64,000 nucleotides of DNA from Halichondria panicea (GCF_963675165.1 NC_087390.1:2154001-2218000), one strand, 5' to 3'; positions 1-11,200 are shown, numbered from the stretch's first letter. Program-made: numbers and translations. Notes: a model not told the origin generated them from the letters alone.

Positions 1-375
1 CCACACCACCATAATAGGGTCTTCCTGGCGGTGCTGAGGGTCGGTAAGGGGGCAGGGCAGGCTCACCACTACCACCTGGTGGGGCTGACGGTGCACCTCC
101 TGCAACAAAATGCACGACATTATAATTATGTGACATGTACCAGCAGTGCTGCACAGAGATCAATATGTATACGTATAGCTAGCTATAATTATATATACCG
201 TATTACTAGAATGTTTTGCGAGCATGCATGCATCAAACATTTGCGAACTTTGCGATGGTTGATCAATTCGCAACAATAAAATCCGCAAAACCTATTTTGT
301 TACTAGTAGATACACACGATCCTTGCCAGAACGCAATAGTTAGATCGCAAAGGGTCAACGTACTTTTCTGCTGAT

Positions 376-2525
376 CAGGGATAAAGTAAGAGAGGGATTG
401 GCAACGGGCTAAAAAATGAAACTATCCGTGATGCGCTACGTCATTGGAATGCATAATTTTGTTTTATCTTTTGCAGCCTCCAACCCACGTGGCTAATGAC
501 ATTAAAACAGTGCAGTGCTGCATGCATGTAAACATCATAGCTAGAACTGTTTCCAAGGCAGTGAAGGAGGCTAAAACTGTGCATGATATGGCAACAGCAG
601 TAGAACCAGCCTCAAGTTCAAGTGAGAAAGTCAAACGAGCTCTGATGGAGGTGATCAACGAGAAACAATTGGAAACACCAAGATTCAGTCTCATGCTAAA
701 AACTGGGAGAGATATACTTGGTAAGATAGAGGGAGCTGCAAGCAATGAAGCAGAACCTTTTAGTGTCGAACTGGTAGAGGCCCTTCAAAGCTGCTTTGAT
801 TGTGCTAAGAGGTGCCGTTCTATAGGTACCAAAAAACCAAAGATATTGACCTCATTTCATCAAGTACAACAGGAAAAGCTACCGTCAGTTTGAAGACCCA
901 CTACTGCACCAGTCAGTTAACCAGAGGCTTTTTGATAAGTTTTTGCAAGAATACTGTCAAGGTTTCATCAGAAGCGACACTGACCATACTACTTCGTCAG
1001 AGGATGCAGGTACATCTAGTATGAGCAAGGATGAACTCAATGTGTTGCAGTATGTCGGAGGGTATGTACTGCACTCGTTACTAAAAAAGTATGAGAAGCG
1101 GAATAGCAGTAAATATGAACAGTTTATAACATGTTTAGGGAATATGGCAGTTTTAAGTGAACACGATAGTTTTCTGGATTACACTAAAGAATGGGTACAG
1201 CGAGTCAACAGAGGAGGCTTATTCCTGCTTAATAATACAACATATCTATTTTTTGTTAGTATAGAAAAACAAGTGAGAAATATTCTTGTGCCTTATTTAG
1301 GCAAGAATCGTACGTCATCCAATGAGCAATTTCAAGAAATTATTATAAAGACTGTATTTGATGATGAGGAGGTACAATGGCACTGGTTGCTGCTAAGCAA
1401 TGATATAGACACTAAAGAGGATGCTAACGAGCTCTTAACTGACATAATTACACTGTGGGTTACAATCAGAGGCTTTTCAATTTGCGCCATGTGGATGGAA
1501 CAATACAAACAAGATATTAAAAAGGGTACAAGGAAATCAGTTAGTTTACGAAAAAAACTCGACACTTAATAATTAATAGTACATGTACATAAATAGCATG
1601 CAATTATTAACTATTTCTTTTTTTACTACAACGTAAGAGGTGTGCAATCAACTTCGATAGGCTTTTCTAGCAATCTCAAGTAACAGGATCAGGACTCTGG
1701 TCCACCCACGATTTATGTGTAAGGGTCATTGTTGAGTGAAGGACTTGAAGAGTTGTGGCAGGTGGAGAGTCGGCATTGATGGGTGGAGAGTCGGGTAGAG
1801 ATTCGGGTGAAGTTGAAGATAGCCCAAATTTCTGAAGACAAAGGAACCAATAAAAATAATACCTCTAAAGGATAGAGGTACTTACATGTACAGGCTGCAG
1901 CTTTCTCTTCTAGTTTTTACTATAATGGATTCTTGGTTTACGAGGCATACTGTAACGTCAACTGCATGGAAACATGAATGAACAGTAAAAACCACATCAG
2001 TTGATAGAGCTGACATTGGTTAACACCGATAATATAATGGCAAGCGTAAAAAATAATGTATGTCTTCAAAAAAGGGGGCAAATGTCATACGTTTAATTAA
2101 ACCAAAAATAGCCTGAAAGTACACAAGAAATCATAATCAAAGAAATCTTTGCAGCCCAGTTGGTGAACATAGACACAAATAAGTAGGATTAGTAGGCACA
2201 GCATCATATAGGTAAGGCAGTGTTTCTTAAAAGGGGCACAAACCTTCAAAAAACCACTTTTTAAGCTCTAGGGCAGCACAGGTCAGGTTTTTATAAATAA
2301 AAGTCACTCTAATTAAAGCACAGACATAATGTAACGCGATTGTATTCAATTACTGGTCTTTAAAACAGACTATGAGCTTAGAAAAAGAATATTCCTTCAT
2401 TTCGCGGGCGTTGTGCCGCGAAAACAAGCGCATCAAGGATGGTAATCGAGTCTCTACGTACAGATCAATGTAAAATGATCACGTGAGTTACTCTCGTTGC
2501 CAATCCCTCTCTTACTTTATCCCTG
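376..2525 (+). mobile_element. 2150-bp DNA transposon with about 30-bp terminal inverted repeats and 7-bp target duplication (unit 1)
   Basis: The left end begins CAGGGATAAAGTAAGAGAGG and the right end is its near-perfect reverse complement, ending in CCCTG. The heptamer TGCTGAT flanks it at 369-375 and 2526-2532. The paralogous site in unit 3 (46011-46017) has a single TGCTGAT and no insert, so the borders are fixed by an internal empty site. CAGGG-type ends recall hAT elements, which normally make 8-bp duplications, so the superfamily is unsettled. The interior holds transposase-like coding sequence on the plus strand (444-1569) and about 950 bases to the right with no recognisable gene. 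Confidence 0.9.
444..1569 (+). pseudogene. Transposase-like coding remnant inside the 2150-bp element (unit 1)
   Basis: Two blocks in different frames look like one protein. Block 1 (about 444-893) is helical and charged. Block 2 (open from about 870, ATG at 943, stop 1567-1569) contains NVLQYVGGYVLHSLLKKYEK and ends in a basic stretch, KKGTRKSVSLRKKL. The two could join across a very short intron (donor near 826, acceptor near 866) or be split by a frameshift. I see no THAP zinc finger and cannot pick out a DDE triad, so the family is not named. The YVGGYV-x-H-x-LLKKY segment resembles the C-terminal part of uncharacterised transposase-related proteins in invertebrates; that is from memory of the family and unverified. 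Confidence 0.5.
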
Positions 2526-3106
2526 TGCTGATTTAGCTCATTGGCAAAGGTTTTCACCAGCAAAATGTTACTTTATGATTTTTGCAGACATGCAAAATAG
2601 CAACTATAGCGCCTTTGGTGATTCACTATTGACTACCGTAAATTACGTATAATAGGTGTTGACGGGACCCCAGTGCACAATATAATTATATGCATCATAT
2701 AATATAATTTGCTTGTAAAATGTGCCTATGGGCATGGTCTAGCTACCTGGTATCACGGGAAGAGCTGCTGATGAGGGTAATTGTCCATTTACAATGCCAT
2801 CTTCTTGCAACAGAGGTTTACTTTCTATATTAATTAATTTTGACAACTAACCAAATTGCACATACATGCATTCATGCGCGTTTTTATATATATATATGAT
2901 TGTAGTTGGTGGTAATTATCTTATCTTTTGGTCTGTTGCTTTTGTACATTTGTACTGTTTGATATTACATAAAAAAAAATTTCAACTACTCAAGCCTATA
3001 ATCACTCGCTAAACTAAACACACTAAGTATATAATCAAACTATTATTATAATACATGTCAAAGAAAATAATAGTCAGGATGTACTATATATAGGGTAGCT
3101 AAAACT

Positions 3107-4642
3107 TTACTTTCTTTTCTTGGCTTTTTGCACCACCTCTAGCTTTTTCTTGAGCTCAACTTTGGTCTTTCGAAGGTCTTCGGACTCAGGGCCAGTTGAA
3201 GCTTCAATATGTGTGTCTATTAGAGCCAGCTGGTTTTCCATCAACTTCGTGTAATTCCTTGCAATTCCCAGGGTCTCGAACTCTGTGATTGCTGCGAAAA
3301 GCTCGTCAGACAGCTGTTGTCGTTTGGTTTCAGATCCTTGCATTTGTTCCTCGAGCTCCTCGTAAAGTAGTTTAGCTATTTCTTCATCGCCTTTGGCTTT
3401 GTTGAATTTAGTCTCCATTGCATCATTAACCACAGGTTCGAATGATACTTGTTTCTCGAATAATTTCTCCCCATGATAGTGATATGTGTAGCTGTGCCCA
3501 CACTGGGAACAGGTGCTACCACCTCCCATTGCTCCACAATATCTGAACGACTCTTTATCGAATGATTTGGAAAGACCGCATGGAGCATGACAGTTGCTAT
3601 GGCAGTTAGTGTAAGCACACAGAGTGTTGTGGTGATTGGTTGGTTTTGCTACCCATCGTTCGTTTCGCATTGTAGTTCGAAACTCCTTGTTGAGCTCTTT
3701 TCGACTCAAAGCAGCTGACACTTCTTCCCTCTTCTTTCTTATTTCTTTTTCCAAGCGCATCTGGTTGTCATACTCAGTAAGTGCAACGAGAACAGTGCTT
3801 TCAATGGCTTGTTTTTTCTCATAGAGCTCAACAAATCGATGTGTGTGAACCTGATGGAAATCTTTGATGGTGGTGCACAGTTTACCCAGGACTTTACCAG
3901 TATCTTCAAACGATTTTTTCAGAGAGCTTGCAATTAAGTCAATACCGAGCTGTTTCACTTTACTTCGTGCTTTCTCAAACCGGCAGTAAGGATTTTCAAT
4001 GAAAAAGATGTGCTCGACTTTCTTCCCAAAATATTCAGTTAGTGCATTTGGATCGAAGTTGAGGTCCAGTGCATCACTGGTGTTGCTGAAGACAATGATT
4101 ACATTGTTAAGGATATCTCTTGGCAAAATGGCAGTGATCTCGGAAAGAACGTACTTAAGCGAAACACTTGCTCGAGCTTGACGACCATTGATGATCAGGC
4201 AGACACAGTTAATGTAGTCTTCATTTTTTAGTGCATTCACAATCTTTTTAGCATTTTCCTTGTCTTGGTCCGGACCACGAGAATCACCAAAGCCAGGAGT
4301 ATCGATTACTCCAACCTTAAGGTCTCCCACTTCAACATTGTATCGCTTGGCATCATTCGTTTTGCTTTGCATTGCATGGTCCATTGCATTTTCTAGCTGG
4401 ATGTCATGAAATTGTTTGAATTTTTCCAGGCCATCAGGTCCATACCCACAGCCAAGATCCTGCACAGTACCGCAGTTGCACAGAAGGTTAAGGAAAGAAG
4501 TCTTGCCAGATCCAGTTTCACCGATGAGAAGCATTTTGAAGGGATGGTGAGGATCTTGTCCTTTGAATGCCTGGAAAAAACCAACGATACCATCAGCAAT
4601 TTTTTCTCCTACACCACGTTTTTTCTTTCCATGAGATGCCAT
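3107..4642 (-). CDS. AIG1/GIMAP-like GTPase with Cys/His-rich region and coiled coil (G1, unit 1)
   Basis: A single-exon protein of 511 residues. After a short basic N-terminus the G domain begins near residue 35: P-loop GETGSGKT at 41-48 and the DTPGFGD G3 motif at 114-120. VFSNTSD (184-190) lies where AIG1 proteins carry G4, and it is not a canonical NKxD. A helical segment (265-325) rich in Lys/Glu follows. Residues 342-390 hold a possible zinc-binding cluster: Cys 342, 347, 351, 355, 369, 378 and 381, and His 348, 352, 383, 388 and 390. The C-terminal 120 residues are predicted coiled coil with a Lys-rich end. AIG1/GIMAP GTPases bind GTP and usually act at membranes in immune or stress responses; the role here is inferred. 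It lies between CD225 exon 1 and the 3' end of BBS5, on the same strand. Confidence 0.88.
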   Translation of the reverse strand: MASHGKKKRGVGEKIADGIVGFFQAFKGQDPHHPFKMLLIGETGSGKTSFLNLLCNCGTVQDLGCGYGPDGLEKFKQFHDIQLENAMDHAMQSKTNDAKRYNVEVGDLKVGVIDTPGFGDSRGPDQDKENAKKIVNALKNEDYINCVCLIINGRQARASVSLKYVLSEITAILPRDILNNVIIVFSNTSDALDLNFDPNALTEYFGKKVEHIFFIENPYCRFEKARSKVKQLGIDLIASSLKKSFEDTGKVLGKLCTTIKDFHQVHTHRFVELYEKKQAIESTVLVALTEYDNQMRLEKEIRKKREEVSAALSRKELNKEFRTTMRNERWVAKPTNHHNTLCAYTNCHSNCHAPCGLSKSFDKESFRYCGAMGGGSTCSQCGHSYTYHYHGEKLFEKQVSFEPVVNDAMETKFNKAKGDEEIAKLLYEELEEQMQGSETKRQQLSDELFAAITEFETLGIARNYTKLMENQLALIDTHIEASTGPESEDLRKTKVELKKKLEVVQKAKKRK

Positions 4643-4891
4643 TTCTTAAGAGCAGACCTGGTGAGATGTCTAATTCACTGTAAACTATGGAGCTTTAAAT
4701 AGCTAAAGGACAGGATGCATGAGAAGTGCATGTGTCATTATTGTGTGTATAATTATGAGGGAAAAAACCAGACAATACAGAACAGTATAGCAAAGGGAAA
4801 CTACCAGGGAAAATTTTCATTTGATGTAGTACAGTACATGCATGCAACAGAAAGTCTAGCATAAGATGGATAAGACAGTTGTTTAACTAGG

Positions 4892-7293
4892 TCACGTCCC
4901 ATCTAGGTCTTGGAGAGAGTATCCCTCTGGTAGTTTCTCAATGGCTAGTCCCAGCTCAGGGGAAAACACAGGATTACGATCCACTGACTTGTGGGGGTCA
5001 GCATATATAATACGCCTGCAATTAAGGGTGGGGGTATGAATAAGGGAGACAGTACCTAAAGAATTTTGTTGCCAATTATTTATTTCAAAAGTGTCCATCT
5101 TGTCTTTGGTCTCCACCACCTCAATATCATCAGTCACACTCTCAGGCACTGGCAGAGATTGCTCATCATCACCAGAGTTCTACATACATGAACGGAATGT
5201 ACCGTTTCATTGTACCGTTACTTTAATTTAATTTAATGAGTAACCAACACACCACAGACTCACTTAGTGTACAACTGCTCTCTCCCAGTAGGATACCATA
5301 GCTTGAGCTCTCATAAGGTTTGGACATCACTAACAGCTGTCTGGAACCTGTGTGTTTAAATACGTGAAGATGAATTCAAACTGAGTCTTGTCAACTTTAC
5401 AACGCTTCAGTTGTCGACCTGGCCCTCTCTGTTTCTATGGAAACAGATGGCAAATATATAGAGTGACTCTACTAATTTTACACAAGTACATTGCATTCTA
5501 TATCACAGTGAAGTCATAGGAATGTTCTTGACACACGTACAGCAGTTGCACAAGAGAAAAATTTAATTATTTAGCATGCTGAAAGAGCTATATAACCAGC
5601 CATAAAAAGTTAAACTTATGATACTAATTTGGTCACTGCACAAGTTCCAAACAGTATTCAATTGAAAAAACCAGACAAAAAATTAATAACAAAAGGCCCA
5701 CAAATTAATCATAAAAACATACAGATAGTACACTATAACTGTATACCCGCAATTGGGAAAGCCTTTGAGTGCTAGCATAACTGAAACCTTTCTGCTACAT
5801 TGTATATAGGATATTATCAGCTATAAGACCCACCAAAAGGTGCCTTACTATACACCTGTTGGACACCAGGCAACCTTCACCACACAAGTTTCAATGAGTA
5901 ACCAACACACCACAGACTCACTTAGTGTACAACTGCTCTCTCCCAGTAGGATACCATAGCTTGAGCTCTCATAAGGTTTGGACATCACTAACAGCTGTCT
6001 GGAACCTGTGTGTTTAAATACGTGAAGATGAATTCAAACTGAGTCTTGTCAATTTTACAACGCTTCAGTTGTCGACCTGGCCCTCTCTGTTTCTATGGAA
6101 ACAGATGGCAAATATATAGAGTGACTCTACTAATTTTACACAAGTACATTGCATTCTATATCACAGTGAAGTCATAGGAATGTTCTTGACACACGTACAG
6201 CAGTTGCACAAGAGAAAAATTTAATTATTTAGCATGCTGAAAGAGCTATATAACCAGCCATAAAAAGTTAAACTTATGATACTAATTTGGTCACTGCACA
6301 AGTATTCAATTGAAAAAACCAGACAAAAAATTAATAACAAAAGGCCCACAAATTAATCATAAAAACATACAGATAGTACACTATAACTGTATACCCGCAA
6401 TTGGGAAAGCCTTTGAGTGCTAGCATAACTGAAACCTTTCTGCTACATTGTATATAGGATATTATCAGCTATAAGACCCACCAAAAGGTGCCTTACTATA
6501 CACCTGTTGGACACCAGGCAACCTTCACCACACAAGTTTCAATGAGTAACCAACACACCACAGACTCACTTAGTGTACAGCTGCTCTGGGCAGTAGCTTC
6601 AACTCTTTGCTCTCTCCCAGTAGGGCACTCCGTAGCTTGAGCTCTCGATAAGGCTTGGACGTCTCGTACGCTCTGTACACTGACATCACAGTGGAGAAGA
6701 GGCGAGGGCTGTCCGGGACCTGTGTACAGGGAGGGGGGGGATTGGTAGATGAAAAGAACGTTTTATGGAAAGAATAATTACTGAATGGAGGTCGGAGGTT
6801 ATACTTACAAGATTAGTGAAGATGAATTCAAACTGAGTCTTGTCAACTTTAGTCATCAAATACAGCGCTTCAGTTGTCCCTCTTTGTTTCTATGGAAACA
6901 GTGTCAAATATAGAGTTTCTATTCACGAGTACATTCAGTAACTGTGCACTCACAGAATTCACTCTCTTTGTAGTCACTGAGGTCACTGTGTGGTAACCAA
7001 TGGCTACAAGAGGGTATAAGCAAATGTACAGAATTATAGGCTAGTTTGTGAATGTACATGTACACCAGAGCTTCTTGCTAACTCACAAAGGTTGACTCTC
7101 TGATAGTCAGCTGACGTCCAAATCACTCGCAGGTTGGTCACAAACACTTTACCTGTGTGGGGGAGACATGGTGTTACCTTTATCACCATGGTAACATAAC
7201 AACAACATACCTCTGTGTCCATTGTTCCCTTTAGTGTCCTCTACTTGAGACAAGTACACTGTAGTCGATCACCGACTCTCCAACTTCTGGAGC
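4892..7293 (-). pseudogene. BBS5: BBS5, copy A: broken (two frameshifts, second PH-like domain missing)
   Basis: BBS5 is a BBSome subunit with two PH-like (DM16) domains that bind phosphoinositides at the ciliary base. Reading the minus strand, exons line up with the animal protein: about 7211-7293 (VEDTKGNNGH-like segment), 7087-7152 (VFVTNLRVIW), 6954-7003 (SIGYHTVTSVTT), 6809-6889 ([17 protein letters not shown]), 6570-6719, and a C-terminal exon ending at 4892 with [20 protein letters not shown]. Splice phases agree across them. Relative to unit 2, the first exon carries a 7-bp insertion near 7254-7260 that brings a stop into frame, and the fifth exon lacks 2 bases near 6582, giving an early TAA. 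No exon for the second PH-like domain is found between 5180 and 6570; that gap holds only duplicated decayed exon pieces. Confidence 0.8.
5235..6540 (-). repeat. Two tandem ~650-bp units carrying fused, decayed BBS5 exon fragments
   Basis: Units 5235-5892 and 5893-6540 are near copies; the first has a 10-bp extra segment near 5645. Each holds a degenerate version of BBS5 exon 5 (compare 6570-6719) directly followed by a degenerate exon 4 (compare 6809-6889), with the intron between them mostly deleted. The rest is AT-rich sequence that I do not recognise. Unit 2 of the large duplication has only one such copy (31336-31983). The start of each repeat matches the bases at the real exon 5 donor, so the array probably grew by unequal exchange at this point. 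Confidence 0.8.
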
Positions 7294-8214
7294 AGGCTGG
7301 GGGTGTGCAGGTGTGTAATGGGTACCATAAAAATAATAATACTTTACACCCAATTATTATTAAAAACTATCTTGCTGTACGTACAACCAGGAGTACTCCT
7401 GGTACAACCCATGCTTTCAGTGTATACTGTCAGTTTTGTCCCAGCATAATTACACACTATCTAGCTTCACTTACTGTACTGGCCGGGGCATCGAACTTGA
7501 TCTCCCTACTACAGTACTTTTCAAGTAGGTTGAATCATTCAAAGTTGAATGTTGAAGTGAGTACTCACACCACTAAACCACAAAACAAAGCTGATCATGA
7601 TTATGATCTACCCACAAGCTTCATAATTGTATATGTGTATCTTTGCTTTAACTTCTCCTAAGTAAGTGCCTAGATTTTCAAAGAGTATCTGTAGCACTGT
7701 TACGGATTCAACATAGGATGAGGACCATGCATGCCTTTGCTACTTTGGCTCGACATCTCCACTTCTCCCAAACTAATGCTCTATTCTTTTACAGTACTTT
7801 TGCTGATGTACATTAATTCTCTTACTTGGTTTGCTTAAGTAGTGTAGCAACACTCTGCACCTCAAGTCATTTGAATATGCATCTAGATGAACACCCACAC
7901 ATGTAGTCAGTGCTGTGTATTATCATGCATGGCATCATCACACTGACAGGCTGTGACAGCCATCTACAGTTGTATCAGCTTTGTGGTTTAGTGGTGGGAG
8001 TACTCACTTCAACATTCAACTTTGAATGATTCAACCTACTTGAAAAGTACTGTAGCTGTCCTGCCATATGGTGCTAGAGGCCATTTTCACAGCAGCAGAT
8101 TAGGGTGGAGATACGCCCCTATCCTGCAGGAGGGTGGAGATACGCCCCCCTATCCTGGAGGCATGACCCCTATCGACCTCTTCTCCATGATTTAGACACC
8201 TCTTCTCCGGAGCT
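7294..8214. promoter_or_regulatory. Shared intergenic region between divergent BBS5 and TMEM67 (unit 1)
   Basis: BBS5 reads leftward from here and TMEM67 starts at 8215, so the two ciliary genes are head-to-head. In unit 2 the equivalent gap is about 340 bases (32733-33071), and most of the extra length here is one inverted-repeat element (7509-8055). Short repeats of a GGTGGAGATACGCCCC type lie at about 8105-8150. I could not identify a convincing X-box (RFX site) by eye and do not claim one. The first BBS5 coding exon, expected here, was not recognised. Confidence 0.4.
7509..8055. mobile_element. 547-bp inverted-repeat element (MITE) in the BBS5-TMEM67 intergenic region, unit 1 only
   Basis: The outer about 80 bases are inverted copies. 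The left arm begins CTACAGTACTTTTCAAGTAG and the right arm ends with the matching reverse complement, ...AAAAGTACTGTAG. The interior has no coding sequence that I recognise. The equivalent place in unit 2 (about 32890-32920) lacks it, so it inserted after the duplication, or was lost or converted away in unit 2. Confidence 0.8.
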
Positions 8215-11200
8215 ATGCTTTCTGTTGCTGTCCTCTGCAGCCTCCTAGGAGCTCTATGGATCAGCCCTCTGAATGGCCAACAGACAGGACCCTCTCCAGT
8301 GGTGTTTGTGTCACCAGAGAGCTGTAGTGAGGGGGTGGAGTACTACAGTCCCTCTAGACTGACCTGTCTCTCATGTGGGGCTAACCGGACCACTGCAGAA
8401 GATGGTAACTTTTATTAAAATTGAGATGAGCTCGGGAATAAAATGCATGTGCGATTGTTTGTACTGTAAGGTGGTGTATTGGTTTCTATGGTAACTAGTG
8501 TATCGATTAAGATTGTGGGTTTTGCAGGGTTGACGTGCACATGCTCGCCTGGTTTTATTCAGCCAATCGGATCACAGGATTGCACGGAATGTGCCAGCCC
8601 AACAGTAAGCACCACACACCCCCTACCCCTAGCAACCGTCCCTGTCCCATGCACTGTAGGTATCGTCTCGTGATGGTCTGTTCTGTCTGTCGTGTGTGGA
8701 TGGCTACAACTCAGCCACTGGACAATGCAACACATGCCCTGGGGGGAGATCACACATCTTGGGTGAGTGACATCTTTACTTACGAGTAATACGAGTATAT
8801 ACCAGGAACGCTAACTTTGCATTTCAATTTGCAGTGATTTACAACATTGAAATTGCTTTTACACTATAAATGTATGTTGCTCAGCATGGCCCCTGGAATT
8901 GTGTGGTTCTCCTCAGTCAAATCTCCACTGACACAACTTCCATTTTGTAGGCTCAGGCAACGGTTTTATATATATACTTACTGCATGTACACTGCATACT
9001 GTAGCTTTGTTGTACGTTTGCTTTGTGCCCTATAATGGCATACAGTACTTATTTACCCCTGTAACTCCTCCCCTAGTTGACACGCCCCCTGACCCCGCTG
9101 GTTCCCCCGGCAGTCGTGAGTGTGTGGAGTGTCCTGTAGGGAGCTGGGCGGCTGTGGGGGGTCTCCAGTGTATCCCCTGTGGAGTGGGAGATTGCTCTCA
9201 GTGTGTGAGTGTTGTTAGCCTCGTTCCCGGCCGGACTTTTCGTTTACTACAATGTTTTGCTCCTGGGGCAGGAGCAAAACATTGTAGTAAACGAAAACTT
9301 CTCAGTTGGGACTTAAACTCTAGTTATCTGTATACGGTAGCCTCAACATAACACTTGCCAATTAAGTGTAGAGTTTGTAGTACCTTGCATGTTGATTTTA
9401 CTTGAGGCAAGACTATAAATTGATTACGTTTGCAAGAATGTAGTGCTATAAAATTATGGGCGAATGTTGAAATTATGCTAGAGTGGCGTCTTTAATACAT
9501 GTACATGTAGGTGAATACAGATAAATACGTATACATGTGCTACATGTATAGTGGCGTTGATTGCTGTTGCAGTAATTAATTACAGCCTAGCTGTTACAGT
9601 ATTAAATTATTCTGCTGACTCTGATCCTAGTGCAAGTAATGCCTGTACAAGGCTTTGTCATAGCTGTGGATGAGGTTTATTATATACAATCTGAAACTGA
9701 ATTGCAACATCCCTTTATAATTATTATTACATGACATTGTTGTAAAAACACTCGTATTGTATATACATTGTATGATGCTCTGTACCATAATACTACAATG
9801 TTTTGCGAGCATAAAAAAAAATGTGCTAGTGCTTATAATTTATGATTTGACATCGCAAAAATAAGTTATACTTATTGTCCACTACATCAGAATTTATGGC
9901 AGTAAACCTCCGAGGACGAGGTCAAAGCCCCGAGGCCAAGGATGCTTTACGTTTGCCATAAATTCGAATGTAGTGGACAATAAGTGTTATAAACCCACTT
10001 GAATGAAAGTACTTGCTACCTAAGCTACCTAACCTTGGATACAACTAGCTAACAGTCTCAAAAACTATTGTAAATGAATAAAAAGCTTGTGCGTATAGCT
10101 TGTAACCAGTGCTAAGCTTCTATATAGCCTCACTGCTTGGACATTGACAAGTTAGTGCGTTGAGCTACGTATATAGAAGCTTAGCACTGGCTACAAGCTA
10201 TATGCAGAGCCTCACCCTTCCCCCAGCCTTCCTGGTGTTTAGTGAGCCCCACCCATCTGTCCTGCCCTTGTCAATAAGTGTCTGGCTTCTTTTTGGCTGT
10301 GTAGATCTAGTATAAAATCAGTGCGCCCTCAAGGCAAGGGAGTTCATGAGGAATGCGGGAGTTTATGGTAGTTAAACCCCACCCAGTTGCTATGATACAG
10401 ACCCCAAATGGGGATTCATTGCAAGAATCTATATAGTTATTGGTTGTATTTCGTTAGATAGCAAAATTTCACTGATTTGCGAAGCTTTTTCAATCGCAAA
10501 CGTTGGTAGTAATACAGTATACTGTACTAGCTACTGTACTATTGTTTAACTATAGTTGTGATATTAGACTAACAAGCAGCACAACACAATAGGAGAACCC
10601 TTTAATATAGCCAGGATTAATTTAAAGGAATTAGAGGTGCTTTTTTTCCCACCCTTGGATTTGGTTTTCCTCTCTTGGAATTATATCAAACATGGTATAT
10701 CATCATCGCCGCTAAAATTTACATTGGATCAACGGGATTAACTGTACTAAAGTTATGTTCATTGAAAGATGTTCAATTGAAATTCCTCCCCCCCCCTCAC
10801 CTCTGTTTATCAATGGTTCGGGGTTTAAGTATTCCCACTCTTGAAAATATTGCCTGCTATATAGCTGCACTGTGTGAACTTTTATTACATACAGTAGACT
10901 CTCGTTAATCCGGTCACCTTTGGGACCATGCAGCTTGGCCGGAATAGCGAGGTGGCTGTATCTCAGGAAATAGCCGCGGCTTAAAAACGACCTTACCTTG
11001 AATCCAATGACTACTTTTGCGGTTCTTGTCTCGAGGATAATGAAGGATAATGAATCATTCTGTTTTTGTTCTCTATTTAAGTGTAATCCAATTTTATTTG
11101 CTAAACCACACCCAAAACGTCATATCCGGCCGTAATATACGTATAAAATTACATTGAAAACCTTGTTTGGGACAGCCAGCACTGGCCGGTAAACGGAATA

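Larger units (their letters stand above)
1..2828 (-). pseudogene. CD225/dispanin gene D0, exons 2 (partial) and 1, start codon lost
   Basis: This is the window-edge copy of the dispanin gene seen complete at 25334-28929 and 44864-46304. Exon 2 occupies 1-99 and runs off the left edge. It encodes the Gly/Ala/Pro-rich N-terminal segment. Exon 1 is 2747-2828 and encodes about 27 residues starting ESKPLLQEDGIVNGQ. The codon in the start position is ATA, whereas unit 3 has ATG at 46304-46302. The splice phase is preserved (exon 1 ends in a lone G before GTAGCT, exon 2 begins GA). A 2150-bp DNA transposon sits in intron 1. Loss of the start codon suggests a pseudogene unless an upstream exon supplies a start; I see no in-frame ATG just upstream. 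Confidence 0.7.

Noticed and set aside
464-745. 93-residue minus-strand frame inside the transposon
   Set aside because: Antisense of the better transposase-like frame; no independent support.
3376-4702. Several plus-strand and other-frame open frames over the G1 gene
   Set aside because: They are shadows of the 511-residue minus-strand frame, which has clear GTPase motifs.
5893-6540. Possible real BBS5 exons for the second PH-like domain
   Set aside because: On translation they match decayed copies of exons 4 and 5 of the first domain, with frame breaks.
8559-8753. Minus-strand open frame opposite TMEM67 exons 2-3
   Set aside because: Antisense shadow; the plus strand has phased exons with the conserved Cys pattern.
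9007-9351. 114-residue open frame starting at 9007
   Set aside because: Only 9077-9204 (TMEM67 exon 4) is coding; the rest reads through splice sites.
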